Source of the DNA: Mycobacterium senriense
GTDB taxonomy: Bacteria > Actinomycetota > Actinomycetes > Mycobacteriales > Mycobacteriaceae
Reading direction: 5' to 3'
Assembly (NCBI RefSeq): GCF_019668465.1
Contig: NZ_AP024828.1
Span: 3,472,001-3,536,000 of the forward strand
Length of the DNA: 64,000 bases
Below the pieces are notes generated by a model. The model did no database searches, had not been told where the DNA came from, and saw nothing but the letters and a program-made list of their open reading frames with translations. Below are positions 52,591 to 61,452 of this stretch, piece after piece; positions within the stretch are counted from its first letter, which is position 1; the number at the start of each line of letters is the position of its first letter. The position numbers and the translations under genes are program-made.

Positions 52591-54984
52591 GTGCAATTGA
52601 GCGAGCGGTCCGAAAGCCGGCCGACACCGCTACACGACTTGCGTGTCGTCGAGATCAGTGACCGGATAGCGGGCAGCTACTGCGGGAAGCTGCTCCGCGA
52701 CGCCGGCGCGCAGGTGCATAAAATCGAACCGCCGCAAGGGGATTGGTTGCGGCGCTATACCGCAACCGGTTCCTCGCTTGCCCAGGAACGCAGCGCGCCG
52801 CTTTTCAGTTACCTCAACGCGGGCAAGCGCAGCATGACTTTCGCCCCCGACTCGCAGCGCTACCGCGACGAACTGGCCGGCGCCGACGTCGTCGTCGTGA
52901 CGGCAGGGCGGGCGCGCGCCGCGGCGCTGGGCATCGACCCACAACAGTTGCTGGAACACTCGCCGCGGGCGATCATCGTCAGCATCTCCGACTTCGGCTG
53001 GACCGGACCCTACGCGGACCGGGCCGCCACCGAATTCACCCTGCAGGCGTGGGCGGGCTCGCCCGGCTTCCGCGGCGATCCGGCCGGGCCGCCGATCTCC
53101 ATCGGCGGCGAACTTGGGGAGTACATGGGCGGCGTGTTCGCCGCGTTCGGCGCCCTGGCGCTGCGCCGTCGTGTCGAGCAGGGCGGCGCCGGCGAGCACC
53201 TGGACCTGTCCATGCTGGAGGCGTTGACCACGATGCAGAGCAGCGAATGGCTGCACTCGCAGCTGCTGCACGTCCCACCGATCCGGCGCACCACCGAGGT
53301 CCCGTCGATCGAACCCGCCAAGGACGGCTACGTCGGGATCACCATGGTCACCGGTCAGCAGTGGCTCGACTTCGCCGCGATGGTCGGATGCCCGCAACTG
53401 GAGGAGATCGAACAACTGCGGTTTCAGATCGGCCGGTGGCAATATCGCGACTTGATCCGCGAGCAGATCCGTCCGTGGCTGGCCGAGCGCACCGTCGCCG
53501 AAATCGTCGAACTCGGACAACTGTTCCGGCTGCCGATCGCCGCGCTGGGCAACGGCTCCACCATCCGGGAGCTGGAATACGTGCGCGAGCGAGAGGTCTT
53601 CACCCGCAACCCAGCCGGGTTCGATCAGCCCCGGCCGCCCTGGCTGATGTCGGTGTGTGCGCCCGCAGCCGTGGGTGACACACCCCATTGTGGTGAGGCT
53701 GACAACGAGTCCCCTTGGCGCCGTGTGGAATCCGCCGCCGAGCCGGAACTGGACGGGCTGCCGTTGGCCGGTGTCCGCATCGTCGACCTCACCGCGTTCT
53801 GGGCTGGGCCGGCCGCGACCCATCTGCTGGCCGCCTTCGGCGCCGACGTCGTCAAGATCGAGTCGATCCAGCGTCCCGATGGCATCCGATACTCGGGCGG
53901 GATGCGCACCGACGTGGACGACTGGTGGGAGTACGGCTGGGTGTTCCACGCGATGAACACCAACAAGCGTTCGGTCACACTGGATTTGGGCTCCGAGCAC
54001 GGCCGCCGTCTGTTCACCGAGTTGGTCGCCGGCGCCGACGTCGTGATCGAGAACTTCTCGCCGCGGGTGATGGAGCAATTCGGGCTCACCGACGACGTGC
54101 TGCGCGAGGTCAACCCGAAACTGGTGTTCGCCCGGATGCCCGCGTTCGGTGTCGAGGGGCCATGGCGGGAACGCGTCGGCTTCGCTCCCACCATGGAACA
54201 GATCGCCGGCCTGGCCTGGGTGACCGGCCTGCCCGACGCGCCGCCGGTGACACCGCGCGGGGCCTGCGATCCGCTGGCCGGTGTGCACGCCGCGTTCGCC
54301 GTACTGGCCGCGCTGAACTTCGCCGAACGCACCGGAACGGGCCAGCTGGTCGAACTGCCGATGCTCGAAACCGTGCTCAACGCCACCGCGATTCAGGCGA
54401 TCGAGTCCGAGGTCTTCGGGGTGACGCTGAGCCGTCGCGGCAACCGCGGTCACAGCGCGGCGATCCAGAACATCTACCGCTGCGCCGGGTCCGACGACTG
54501 GATCGCGATCACCGTTCGCGACGACGCGCAGTGGCGGGCGCTGGTGGACGTGATGGATCGACCGGCGTGGTGCGGCGATGACGAATTCTCCACCGTCGCC
54601 GGGCGGCACGGTCGAGGCGACGACATCGATGGACGGCTGGCGGACTGGTTCGCCGGGCAGCCACTTGATCTGACCGTGGAGCGGTTGGCTGGCGCGGGCG
54701 TTCCCGCGGCCCCGGTGGTGTCACCGTCGCTGGTCACCGACAATCCGCAACTGCGCGAGCGCGGCTTTTTCGAGTCATTGCACCATGCGAGTACCGGCCT
54801 CGGCCTGTACCCCTGCCCGCCGTTCGCTCGGCTCGCCGGTCAGGACCAGTGGCTGCTGCGGCCGCCGCCCAGGCTGGGCGAGCACAATGAAGAGATCCTG
54901 CGCGATCGGTGCGGGCTGACCGACGAAGAACTGACCCGCCTCGCGACCGGCGGGGTGATCGGGACCCGACCCAAGGGACTCTAG
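52591..54984 (+). CDS. Tandem (two-domain) CaiB/BaiF CoA-transferase
   Basis: This 797-residue protein is two family III CoA-transferase units on one chain. Unit 1 is about 1-380: LHDLRVVEISDRIAGSYC, then GEHLDLSMLEA with the expected Asp. Unit 2 is about 390-797: AGVRIVDLTAFWAGPAATH, then GQLVELPMLET where the Asp position is Glu. Single-unit family members form interlocked dimers, so the fusion may make an intramolecular pair with one standard active site. GTG at 52591 has GGAAGG 4 bases upstream; TTG at 52597 is an alternative. Likely target of the divergent GntR regulator. Confidence 0.9.
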   Translation: MQLSERSESRPTPLHDLRVVEISDRIAGSYCGKLLRDAGAQVHKIEPPQGDWLRRYTATGSSLAQERSAPLFSYLNAGKRSMTFAPDSQRYRDELAGADVVVVTAGRARAAALGIDPQQLLEHSPRAIIVSISDFGWTGPYADRAATEFTLQAWAGSPGFRGDPAGPPISIGGELGEYMGGVFAAFGALALRRRVEQGGAGEHLDLSMLEALTTMQSSEWLHSQLLHVPPIRRTTEVPSIEPAKDGYVGITMVTGQQWLDFAAMVGCPQLEEIEQLRFQIGRWQYRDLIREQIRPWLAERTVAEIVELGQLFRLPIAALGNGSTIRELEYVREREVFTRNPAGFDQPRPPWLMSVCAPAAVGDTPHCGEADNESPWRRVESAAEPELDGLPLAGVRIVDLTAFWAGPAATHLLAAFGADVVKIESIQRPDGIRYSGGMRTDVDDWWEYGWVFHAMNTNKRSVTLDLGSEHGRRLFTELVAGADVVIENFSPRVMEQFGLTDDVLREVNPKLVFARMPAFGVEGPWRERVGFAPTMEQIAGLAWVTGLPDAPPVTPRGACDPLAGVHAAFAVLAALNFAERTGTGQLVELPMLETVLNATAIQAIESEVFGVTLSRRGNRGHSAAIQNIYRCAGSDDWIAITVRDDAQWRALVDVMDRPAWCGDDEFSTVAGRHGRGDDIDGRLADWFAGQPLDLTVERLAGAGVPAAPVVSPSLVTDNPQLRERGFFESLHHASTGLGLYPCPPFARLAGQDQWLLRPPPRLGEHNEEILRDRCGLTDEELTRLATGGVIGTRPKGL

Positions 54985-55002
54985 AGAAGTGGAGGGCATC
55001 TG

Positions 55003-55194
55003 ATGCGAGTAACGGTCGACGAGAACTTGTGTGAGGCCAACGGCTTCTGCGAATCGCTCGCGGCGGAAGTGTTCGAACTGGGTGACGAAGACGTGGTGCA
55101 GATCGCGGACGGCCCCGTGCCGCCGCGCCTGGAAATCGACGTGCGCGCCGCAGTGGACCAATGTCCCAAGGCCGCGTTGCGTCTGCAGGACTGA
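55003..55194 (+). CDS. [3Fe-4S]-type ferredoxin
   Basis: This 63-residue ferredoxin has Cys10, Cys16 and Cys54-Pro, the three-cysteine pattern CxxXxxC...CP of P450-associated mycobacterial ferredoxins. The variable ligand-region residue is Asn13, where other members carry His, Cys, Ser or Tyr; this residue tunes the redox potential. GGAGG precedes the ATG at 55003. Its stop is one base from the stop of the convergent P450 gene, so it probably donates electrons to that P450, although the two are on opposite strands. Confidence 0.92.
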   Translation: MRVTVDENLCEANGFCESLAAEVFELGDEDVVQIADGPVPPRLEIDVRAAVDQCPKAALRLQD

Positions 55195-55195
55195 C

Positions 55196-56434
55196 TCAGC
55201 GCCGCTCGGTCAGCGAGATGGCCATCTCGTCATAGATCGACATGTTGGTGGTCAGGTTCGGATGGGCCACCTTCGCCGGGCCGATCTCGATGTCATCGCA
55301 GCGCAAAAACAGCTCGTCGAGGACCGCGCGGAGTTCGGCGCGGGCCAGCATCGCGCCCAGGCAGTGATGTGGTCCGCCGCCCCCGAACGCCACGTGGGGA
55401 TTGGGCTGGCGGCCGATGTCGAAGGTGAACGGGGATTCGAAAACCTCCTCGTCGCGGTTGGCCGAACGCAGCGTCGACACGACGCGATCGCCCTTGGCGA
55501 TGCGCTGGCCGTCCATCTCGAGGTCGACCTTCGCGGTGCGCGTCCAGTACGCCACCGGCGACGCCCAGCGCAGCACCTCCTCGACCGCGCCGGGCCGCAG
55601 CGCTTCGTCCGCGCGATAGCGGTCGATCTGCTCGGGATTGGCGACGAACGCCTGCAGCCCGATGGCCAGTGCGTTCTTGGTGGTGTCGCTGCCGGCGAAT
55701 GCGAGCACGAAAAAGAAGAACTCGAGTTCGTTCTCGGGCAGGCTGAACTGTTCACCGTCGTCACCGGTGATCACCGCGGAGGCCAGCGTGCTCCAGATGT
55801 CGTCTGTGGGATCGCGCCGCTTTTCGGCGGTGAGCTCCATCGCGTATTCGAAGACCGAGCCGAACAGCTCGAGTTCCACCTGCCCGCTCGGGCCCGCCTC
55901 GGGCGCAAGCGCCTTGAGGATGCGGTCGAAGATGTCGAAGATTCGCGGCCGGTCCTCCTCCGGGATGCCGATGATGTCGCCGATCACCGACATCGGTAAC
56001 GCGTCGGCGACGTCCTCGATCCAGTCCCCACCACCCTCGGCCAGCAGGCCGTCGATCATCCGCGCCGCGCGCGCCCGGATGCCGTTCTCCAGCTTGGCGA
56101 TCGCACGCGGGTTGAAGGCGTTGGAGATCAGTTTGCGGCGCTTGTTCAGGTCCGGCGGGTCCAGCGTGATGATCGTCGGGAACGACGAGAACATGGCGAC
56201 CGGCTGAATCAGTGGGCCGTCGGCCGCGGTGAATGACTCGGTGTCGCGGTGCAAGCGGACCGCGTGCCGGTGTTTGGTAGCCACCCAGAACTGGCGCTGG
56301 ACGGTGTCGGCGACACCCGGTGTCAGATCGTGCTTGAAAAGTGGCATGGTGCGCCGCAGGTCGGCGAACAACTCGTCGGGAAAACCGTTACGCCATAAGG
56401 CGAAGTCGGAAAGGTCCACCGCAGCGGCCGTCAT
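55196..56434 (-). CDS. Cytochrome P450 (CYP124/125-like haem loop)
   Basis: This 412-residue P450 has FAGSDTT in the I helix, EEVLRW as ExxR and the haem loop FGGGGPHHCLG. This loop has the extra Gly seen in mycobacterial CYP124/CYP125/CYP142-type enzymes that oxidise methyl-branched lipids and sterol side chains; the family assignment is from memory. ATG at 56434 is preferred; ATG at 56446 and TTG at 56494 are possible. A motif-2 palindrome lies about 60 bases upstream, shared with the divergent Rieske gene. Confidence 0.92.
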   Translation of the reverse strand: MTAAAVDLSDFALWRNGFPDELFADLRRTMPLFKHDLTPGVADTVQRQFWVATKHRHAVRLHRDTESFTAADGPLIQPVAMFSSFPTIITLDPPDLNKRRKLISNAFNPRAIAKLENGIRARAARMIDGLLAEGGGDWIEDVADALPMSVIGDIIGIPEEDRPRIFDIFDRILKALAPEAGPSGQVELELFGSVFEYAMELTAEKRRDPTDDIWSTLASAVITGDDGEQFSLPENELEFFFFVLAFAGSDTTKNALAIGLQAFVANPEQIDRYRADEALRPGAVEEVLRWASPVAYWTRTAKVDLEMDGQRIAKGDRVVSTLRSANRDEEVFESPFTFDIGRQPNPHVAFGGGGPHHCLGAMLARAELRAVLDELFLRCDDIEIGPAKVAHPNLTTNMSIYDEMAISLTERR

Positions 56435-56495
56435 GCGAACCCCCATTGGCTCAGGCACCTCGCGACCGCCGGCCGGCGTCGCGTTGACGTTCAAT

Positions 56496-56517
56496 GTCTA
56501 AAATAGTAAAAATAGAC
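56496..56517. promoter_or_regulatory. Motif-2 AT-rich site in the P450/Rieske divergent promoter
   Basis: The core CTAAAATAGTAAAAATAG (56498-56515) is flanked by GT and AC, so the ends GTCTA and TAGAC are inverted. It matches the sites at 31409 and 50007 at 15 of 18 positions each. It is centred between the two divergent genes. Confidence 0.55.
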
Positions 56518-56588
56518 TTTAGTCGTCGAAACGCGGTGAGGTAAGAGCGGCCCAAAATGCGCCCGGCCGCGTGGGAAACGGAGTTCTC

Positions 56589-57698
56589 GTGACGAATACG
56601 ATTCCAGAATCAGACCCTTCAGAACGGGAGTTCGGTCCGGGCGGCATCGCGCTGTCGACCTACCGTTTCCCGACGGGCTGGTTCATCGTCGCCTTCGGAA
56701 CCGACCTGGCTCGCGGACAGGTCAAGCGTGCGCACTACTTCGGCGAGGAGTTGGTGCTCTTCCGCACCGCGTCGGGCCAGGTCCACGTGATGGAGGCCTA
56801 CTGCCAGCACCTGGGCGCCAACCTCGGGGTCGGTGGCACCGTGGAAGGCGAAAACATCGTCTGCCCCTGGCACGGCTGGCAGTGGCGTGGCGACGGAACC
56901 AACGCCCTGATTCCCTACAGCAAGATCGGCTGCAAGAACAACGTCCGCATCCGGACCTATCCGAGCATGGAGTGGTACGGCTTCATTCTGGCCTGGCACG
57001 AGCGCCACGGCCGGGCGCCGTACTGGGAGCCGCCGGTGCTGCCGGAACTGGAAACCAACGAGTACTACCCGCTGCACCCGCACACCCAGATGCTCAACCG
57101 CGTCAAGGTGCATCCGCAGATGATCATCGAAAACGCCGCCGACCCCTACCACGTTCAGTACGTGCACAAGGCCGCCAATCCGGCCACCACGGCGTCGTTC
57201 GAGGTGGCCGGCTATCACCTACACGCCACCGTCAACGCCCATTTCGGTGGCGGCCGGGCGCAGACGTGGCTGACCCCCAACGGCCCGGTCGACGCCAAGA
57301 TCATCTACGACAACTACTCACTGGGCCTGGGCGTGGTGCGCTTTCCCAGCGAGCTGGTGGCCACCGTGCAGGTCACCGGCCAGACGCCGGTCGACGAGGA
57401 CTACACCGACTACTTCTACACCCAGGCGTCCGTACGTGAACCGGGCGACAGCGGTGACGTGCCCACCGGCCGTGCCGCCCGGTTCCTCGCCCTGCAGCAA
57501 GAGGTCATCAAACAGGACTTCTTCACCTGGGAGAACATGAAATACCTGGAAAAACCGAACCTGGCTCCCGAGGAGGCGCACGACTACGCGGCCCTGCGCC
57601 GGTGGGCGCACCGCTTCTACCCCGGGCAGGAGCCGTCGCCCTCGGACTTCGGTTACAGCGCCGACGGCGAGCCCGACCCGGCGGCCGCCAAAGCTTGA
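56589..57698 (+). CDS. Rieske non-haem iron oxygenase, terminal component
   Basis: This 369-residue protein has the 2Fe-2S motif C72-x-H74-x17-C92-x2-H95 and the iron site N182, D185, H188, H193 in ENAADPYHVQYVH. It is clearly related to the Rieske protein at 16418-17425 (shared HLGA, GxGGxV, HGWxW and DGTNxxIPY segments). GTG at 56589 has ACGGAG about 6 bases upstream; GTG at 56571 is an alternative. An AMP-ligase follows after 18 bases. No reductase component is encoded nearby. Confidence 0.92.
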   Translation: MTNTIPESDPSEREFGPGGIALSTYRFPTGWFIVAFGTDLARGQVKRAHYFGEELVLFRTASGQVHVMEAYCQHLGANLGVGGTVEGENIVCPWHGWQWRGDGTNALIPYSKIGCKNNVRIRTYPSMEWYGFILAWHERHGRAPYWEPPVLPELETNEYYPLHPHTQMLNRVKVHPQMIIENAADPYHVQYVHKAANPATTASFEVAGYHLHATVNAHFGGGRAQTWLTPNGPVDAKIIYDNYSLGLGVVRFPSELVATVQVTGQTPVDEDYTDYFYTQASVREPGDSGDVPTGRAARFLALQQEVIKQDFFTWENMKYLEKPNLAPEEAHDYAALRRWAHRFYPGQEPSPSDFGYSADGEPDPAAAKA

Positions 57699-57716
57699 TC
57701 ACAGCCAACCCGCCTG

Positions 57717-59303
57717 ATGTGCGCTGACCGCAACGGGCCCGCGCGGCCCTCCGATTACGGCGTCGAGCGTTTCACCGTGCCGGCAGTACTCGATCGGCGC
57801 GCGCAGCAGTGCCCCGATCGGGTGATGATGTCGATCGACGGAGTCGATGTGACGTTCGAGCAGATGCGCCAGCGTTCCTGCGCGGCGGCGAACCTGTTGA
57901 CCGACTTGGGTGTCGGAGCCGGTGATCGCGTCGCGTTGTTCACCGGCACCTGCCCGGAATGGGTGTACTTCTGGCTGGGCGCCGCGCGGATCGGGGCGGT
58001 GAGCGCGGCGATCAACGCCGCGAACAAGGGCGACTTCCTGCTGCACGCCCTGCGGCTGTCGCAGGCCAAGGTGATGCTGACCGACGCCGAGCGCCGCCCC
58101 CGCGCGGCCGAGGTCGCCGACGCAGCGGACTCCCTGACGAGCATTGTGGTGCAGGATGATTCACTGACCGCGGCGCTGGGTCAGGACACGAACCGCGCGC
58201 CGGGCGACGGTCCCGGAGCGCCGGGCGACCTCGGCTGCTTGTTCTACACGTCGGGCACCACCGGCCCGTCCAAAGCGGTCGCCACGACCTGGCACTACCT
58301 GTTTTCGGTGGCCGCGACCGTCGCTTCGGCCTGGGAATTTCGGGAGGGCGAGGTGCTGTGGACGGCGATGCCGCTGTTTCACCTCAGCGCGGCACCCAGC
58401 ATATTGGCGCCCATGCTGGTTGGCGCAACGACGGTGCTGGCCAAGGCTTTTCATCCCGGTGAGGTGTGGGACGACATACGTGGCCGCGGTGCGATCGGAT
58501 TCGCCGGCGCCGGCGCGATGGTGTCGATGCTGCGGAATTTGCCCGCGGATCCGGGCGACGCACGGCTGCCGTTGCGGTTCATCTCCGCCGCGCCGATCGA
58601 TGCGGACTCATACCGCGAGATCGAAAAGCGTTACGGCTGCCGGATCGTCACGATGTACGGGCTCACCGAGGCGTTTCCCATCGCGGTCAAGGCGCTGGCC
58701 GACGACGGGGTTCCCGGGACGTCGGGGCGGCCGAATCCCGATTTCGAGGTGCGCATCCTCGACGAATCAGGAAACCCACTGCCCGCCGACACCGTGGGTG
58801 AGATCGCCTGCCGGCCCAGGCATCCGCACGTGATGAGCGAGGGTTACGTCGGCGCGGATTCGCAGATAATGCCGCATCCGGAATGGTTTCGCACCGGCGA
58901 TCTCGGGCGGCTCGATCGCGATCAGAATCTGACATATGTGGATCGAAGCAAGGATGCGTTGCGCCGCCGCGGCGAAAACATCTCTTCGGTCGAATTGGAG
59001 AGGGTTGTCATGCGCCATCCCGCCGTGGCGGAGGCCGCCGCGATCGGCGTGCCCAGCGACCTGGGAGAGGACGACGTCCTGGTGGTCATCACGTTGCAGC
59101 CGGGCGCCACTTTGGATTTCGCGGAACTCCTTGACTTCTGCGCGGCGCGCATGCCCTACTTCTGCGTGCCGCGGTTCGTGGAGACCGTGAGCGAACTCCC
59201 CAAGAATGTGATCGGCCGGATCCGCAAAGACCTATTGCGCGAACGGGGGGTCAATCCGGGAACGTGGGATCGGGAAAATGAGGGGTATATCGTTAGCCGT
59301 TAG
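57717..59303 (+). CDS. AMP-dependent acid-CoA ligase (CaiC-like)
   Basis: This 528-residue ANL-superfamily protein has the ATP loop TSGTTGPSKA, A5 YGLTEAFP, TGDLGRLDRDQNLTYVDR and a C-terminal ELPKNVIGRIRKDLLRE. In that last motif the usual catalytic Lys (PxxxxGK) appears as Arg; some CaiC-like ligases show Arg here, so activity is still possible. It follows the Rieske gene and probably activates the acid substrate or product of the oxygenase. Confidence 0.87.
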   Translation: MCADRNGPARPSDYGVERFTVPAVLDRRAQQCPDRVMMSIDGVDVTFEQMRQRSCAAANLLTDLGVGAGDRVALFTGTCPEWVYFWLGAARIGAVSAAINAANKGDFLLHALRLSQAKVMLTDAERRPRAAEVADAADSLTSIVVQDDSLTAALGQDTNRAPGDGPGAPGDLGCLFYTSGTTGPSKAVATTWHYLFSVAATVASAWEFREGEVLWTAMPLFHLSAAPSILAPMLVGATTVLAKAFHPGEVWDDIRGRGAIGFAGAGAMVSMLRNLPADPGDARLPLRFISAAPIDADSYREIEKRYGCRIVTMYGLTEAFPIAVKALADDGVPGTSGRPNPDFEVRILDESGNPLPADTVGEIACRPRHPHVMSEGYVGADSQIMPHPEWFRTGDLGRLDRDQNLTYVDRSKDALRRRGENISSVELERVVMRHPAVAEAAAIGVPSDLGEDDVLVVITLQPGATLDFAELLDFCAARMPYFCVPRFVETVSELPKNVIGRIRKDLLRERGVNPGTWDRENEGYIVSR

Positions 59304-59394
59304 GTTCCGTTAATGTCACGTAATAGTCGTTGAGTTGCCTTAGTGTTCCATCAGCCGATTGCTGGCAGTCATTTCCGAGAGAGGCTGGAAAGCG

Positions 59395-59820
59395 ATGACC
59401 ATGACTTATCAGGAACAGCAAATGCTCCAAGCCGTCACCGGGCGCGCTGCCATCCTGGACCTGAGTGCTCGGCACAATCGGGCCTATTCCGACGGCAACC
59501 GCAAGCGCTGGATCGCGACCTTCCGCCATTCCGGCGCCAGCTACACCCGCGACGGCGAGGTGTTCGACGATCTGAGCGCGGCTTTCGATGGCGGTGATGG
59601 ACAGCGCATGATCACCGTTGATCACGAGATCAAAGTCGACGGGGTCGATGCGGTCCAGCGTTGTGTCGCCGTCTTGTTCGCCAGTATGTTCGGCGACATC
59701 GCGCTGCGGGCCACCGGCACCTTCAAGGACAAGCTGATCTACGAGCGCGGTGGCTGGTACTTCACTTCCCGCGTGCTGGAATGGGATTCGGTCCCGAGCC
59801 GGCACCCGCTCGTCATGTGA
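59395..59820 (+). CDS. SnoaL-like (NTF2-fold) protein
   Basis: This 141-residue protein has the NTF2-like pattern: AAILDLSARHNRAYSDGNRK, then TRDGEVFDD, the strands VDGVDAVQRCVAVLF and IALRATGTF, and the C-terminal GGWYFTSRVLEWD. Members bind or isomerise hydrophobic ring compounds. GGAAAG lies just before ATG at 59395. It is followed closely by two MaoC-type genes, so all are probably one operon. Confidence 0.82.
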   Translation: MTMTYQEQQMLQAVTGRAAILDLSARHNRAYSDGNRKRWIATFRHSGASYTRDGEVFDDLSAAFDGGDGQRMITVDHEIKVDGVDAVQRCVAVLFASMFGDIALRATGTFKDKLIYERGGWYFTSRVLEWDSVPSRHPLVM

Positions 59821-59833
59821 GCGACACCGATAC

Positions 59834-60364
59834 GTGGATCAGGATTTCAGGCAGCGGCTGGCCTTCGGCAGCTACGAAGATGCGCTGCGGATGGTCGGCA
59901 CGAAAGGCGAGCCCCGCACCGCTGCGACCGCGGTCAGCGCCGCCCGCATCCAGTTGTTCGCCGCGATGGTCCGGGACGGCAATCGCTCGTATTGGGATTC
60001 AGAGTTCGCCGGGCAACAGTGGGGAGGCCTGCTGGCGCCGCCGGCGTTGTTGATGGGCTGGCTGATCACGCCGCCGTGGCAACCCGGGGGTCGCGGGACG
60101 GCTTCGTTGATCGCCCTGCAAGTACCGCTGCCCGGTGCCACATTCATCAACGCGGCCAACGAGGTTGAGTTCGGCCCGCCCATCGTCGAGGGCGACGTGT
60201 TGACCGTCGTCGACGAGCTGGTCTCCGTGTCACCGGAAAAGCGGACGCGGCTGGGCGTCGGTCATTTCGTCGAGACGCTGGAGACCTTTCGTCGCCAGGA
60301 CGGGACCGTGGTGGCCACCTGCCGCAATACCCTGTTCCGCTTCACTCCGGGGGCCTCTTCGTGA
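59834..60364 (+). CDS. MaoC-type hydratase, N-terminal-domain-like subunit
   Basis: This 176-residue hotdog protein resembles the MaoC N-terminal (FAS1-like dehydratase) half: PPALLMGWLITPP, INAANEVEFGPPIVEGDVLTV and TLFRF near the end. With the next gene it matches the two-chain enoyl-CoA hydratase plan (ChsH1-ChsH2 type). The start is uncertain: GTG at 59834 is the best in-frame option, with a weak ribosome site. It overlaps the next gene by GTGA. Confidence 0.78.
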   Translation: MDQDFRQRLAFGSYEDALRMVGTKGEPRTAATAVSAARIQLFAAMVRDGNRSYWDSEFAGQQWGGLLAPPALLMGWLITPPWQPGGRGTASLIALQVPLPGATFINAANEVEFGPPIVEGDVLTVVDELVSVSPEKRTRLGVGHFVETLETFRRQDGTVVATCRNTLFRFTPGASS

Positions 60365-60816
60365 GCGGCGACGGCCTGGACTGGAGTCAGATCACCGTTC
60401 CGGTCGAGCTACCCGAAGTCGTCGACCACATCAGCTACCAGCGGGTGGTGGAGAACGCCGGAGCGACATGGGACTATTTCCCCGGCCATTTCGATCCGGA
60501 ATACGCTGCGGCTCAGGGGAATCCGACGATCTACGTCAACACGATGCACCTGGCCGGTTTCGCCGATCGCGTCGCGACGGACTGGGCCGGTCCGAGGTCG
60601 CGCGTGGTGCGCCGGTCCATGCGGCTGGCCGGATCGGTGTATGCCGGCGACACGATGATCGGCCGGGGCCGGGCCGTGGCGAAGCGCCGGGACACCTCGG
60701 TGGACCCGCCGCGCTGCCTGGTCGACGTCGAAATCCAGGTGACCAATCAGCATGGCGCGCTGTGCTGCCCGGTCGAGCTGACCTTGCAAGTGCCCGAAAC
60801 TCCGCACGATGGATGA
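60361..60816 (+). CDS. MaoC-type hydratase, second subunit
   Basis: This 151-residue hotdog protein has DYFPGHFDPEYAAAQG, then NTMHLAGFADRVATDWAG, which corresponds to the hydratase active-site region, followed by SMRLAGSVYAGD and VEIQVTNQHG strands. It probably forms a heterodimer with the preceding subunit and hydrates a bulky enoyl-CoA. GTG at 60361 overlaps the preceding TGA; the 3' end overlaps the next gene by eight bases. Confidence 0.82.
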   Translation: MSGDGLDWSQITVPVELPEVVDHISYQRVVENAGATWDYFPGHFDPEYAAAQGNPTIYVNTMHLAGFADRVATDWAGPRSRVVRRSMRLAGSVYAGDTMIGRGRAVAKRRDTSVDPPRCLVDVEIQVTNQHGALCCPVELTLQVPETPHDG

Positions 60817-61339
60817 CGTAGGCGAACTCCATTTGGCGGTGTGCCGACGGTTCGGCGAGGCGGTCAGGGCGGCGGACGGCAAATGGGACCGTCAATCCCC
60901 GTGCGACGCTTGGGATGCACGCGCGGTGCTCGAGCACGTGATCGGTTTTCATGACGTACTTCTGTTGCGCCCCTTAAAACTGAAGCCCGAGCGGCCAAGT
61001 GGCGATCCGCAGATGCGATGGCAATTAACCTATGACTCGCTGGCAACGGCGTTTGAATTGGGTCGAGCGGCACAACTCGCCGAGTACCGGCTGATGCCGA
61101 ACCTGACCCGTGATGTCCTGGTTCACACCTGGGACCTCGCCCGCGCGGTGGGCGCCGATGACGGCCTGGGCCCCGCCTGGTGTGAGCTGTTCTGCGCCGG
61201 CCTTCCGGAAGGTGCGCAGGCCTTGGCCGCGTCCGGGATGTTCGGTGCGCCGGTTCCGGTCGGCGACGAGACCGATGCGCAGGCAAAGCTTTTGGCACGG
61301 CTTGGCCGCGACCCGCGGTGGGAGCCGGAGATCTCATAG
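60809..61339 (+). CDS. DinB-fold maleylpyruvate isomerase-like (mycothiol-type) protein
   Basis: This 176-residue protein has the DinB-like four-helix pattern seen in mycothiol-dependent enzymes: SPCDAWDARAVLEHVIGFHD near the start and DVLVHTWDLARAVGAD in the second half, whose His residues would bind a metal. Possible roles are isomerisation or mycothiol conjugation of reactive intermediates. ATG at 60809 lies inside the preceding gene. Last gene of the run starting at 59395. Confidence 0.8.
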   Translation: MDDVGELHLAVCRRFGEAVRAADGKWDRQSPCDAWDARAVLEHVIGFHDVLLLRPLKLKPERPSGDPQMRWQLTYDSLATAFELGRAAQLAEYRLMPNLTRDVLVHTWDLARAVGADDGLGPAWCELFCAGLPEGAQALAASGMFGAPVPVGDETDAQAKLLARLGRDPRWEPEIS

Positions 61340-61452
61340 GGCGGTAGCTATCCGCTGCATATCAGTGTCTGAAGCTCGATTTGCGCACACCACCTTTGGG
61401 ACGGGGATCGAGGGAGGCCGTTTTTGTCGGTGGTGGCTGCGATGATGACGTC

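Noticed and set aside
52630..54609. 659-codon open frame on the minus strand
   Set aside because: It lies wholly opposite the tandem CoA-transferase and its translation is His/Arg/Gly-rich without family motifs; long antisense frames are expected in GC-rich DNA.
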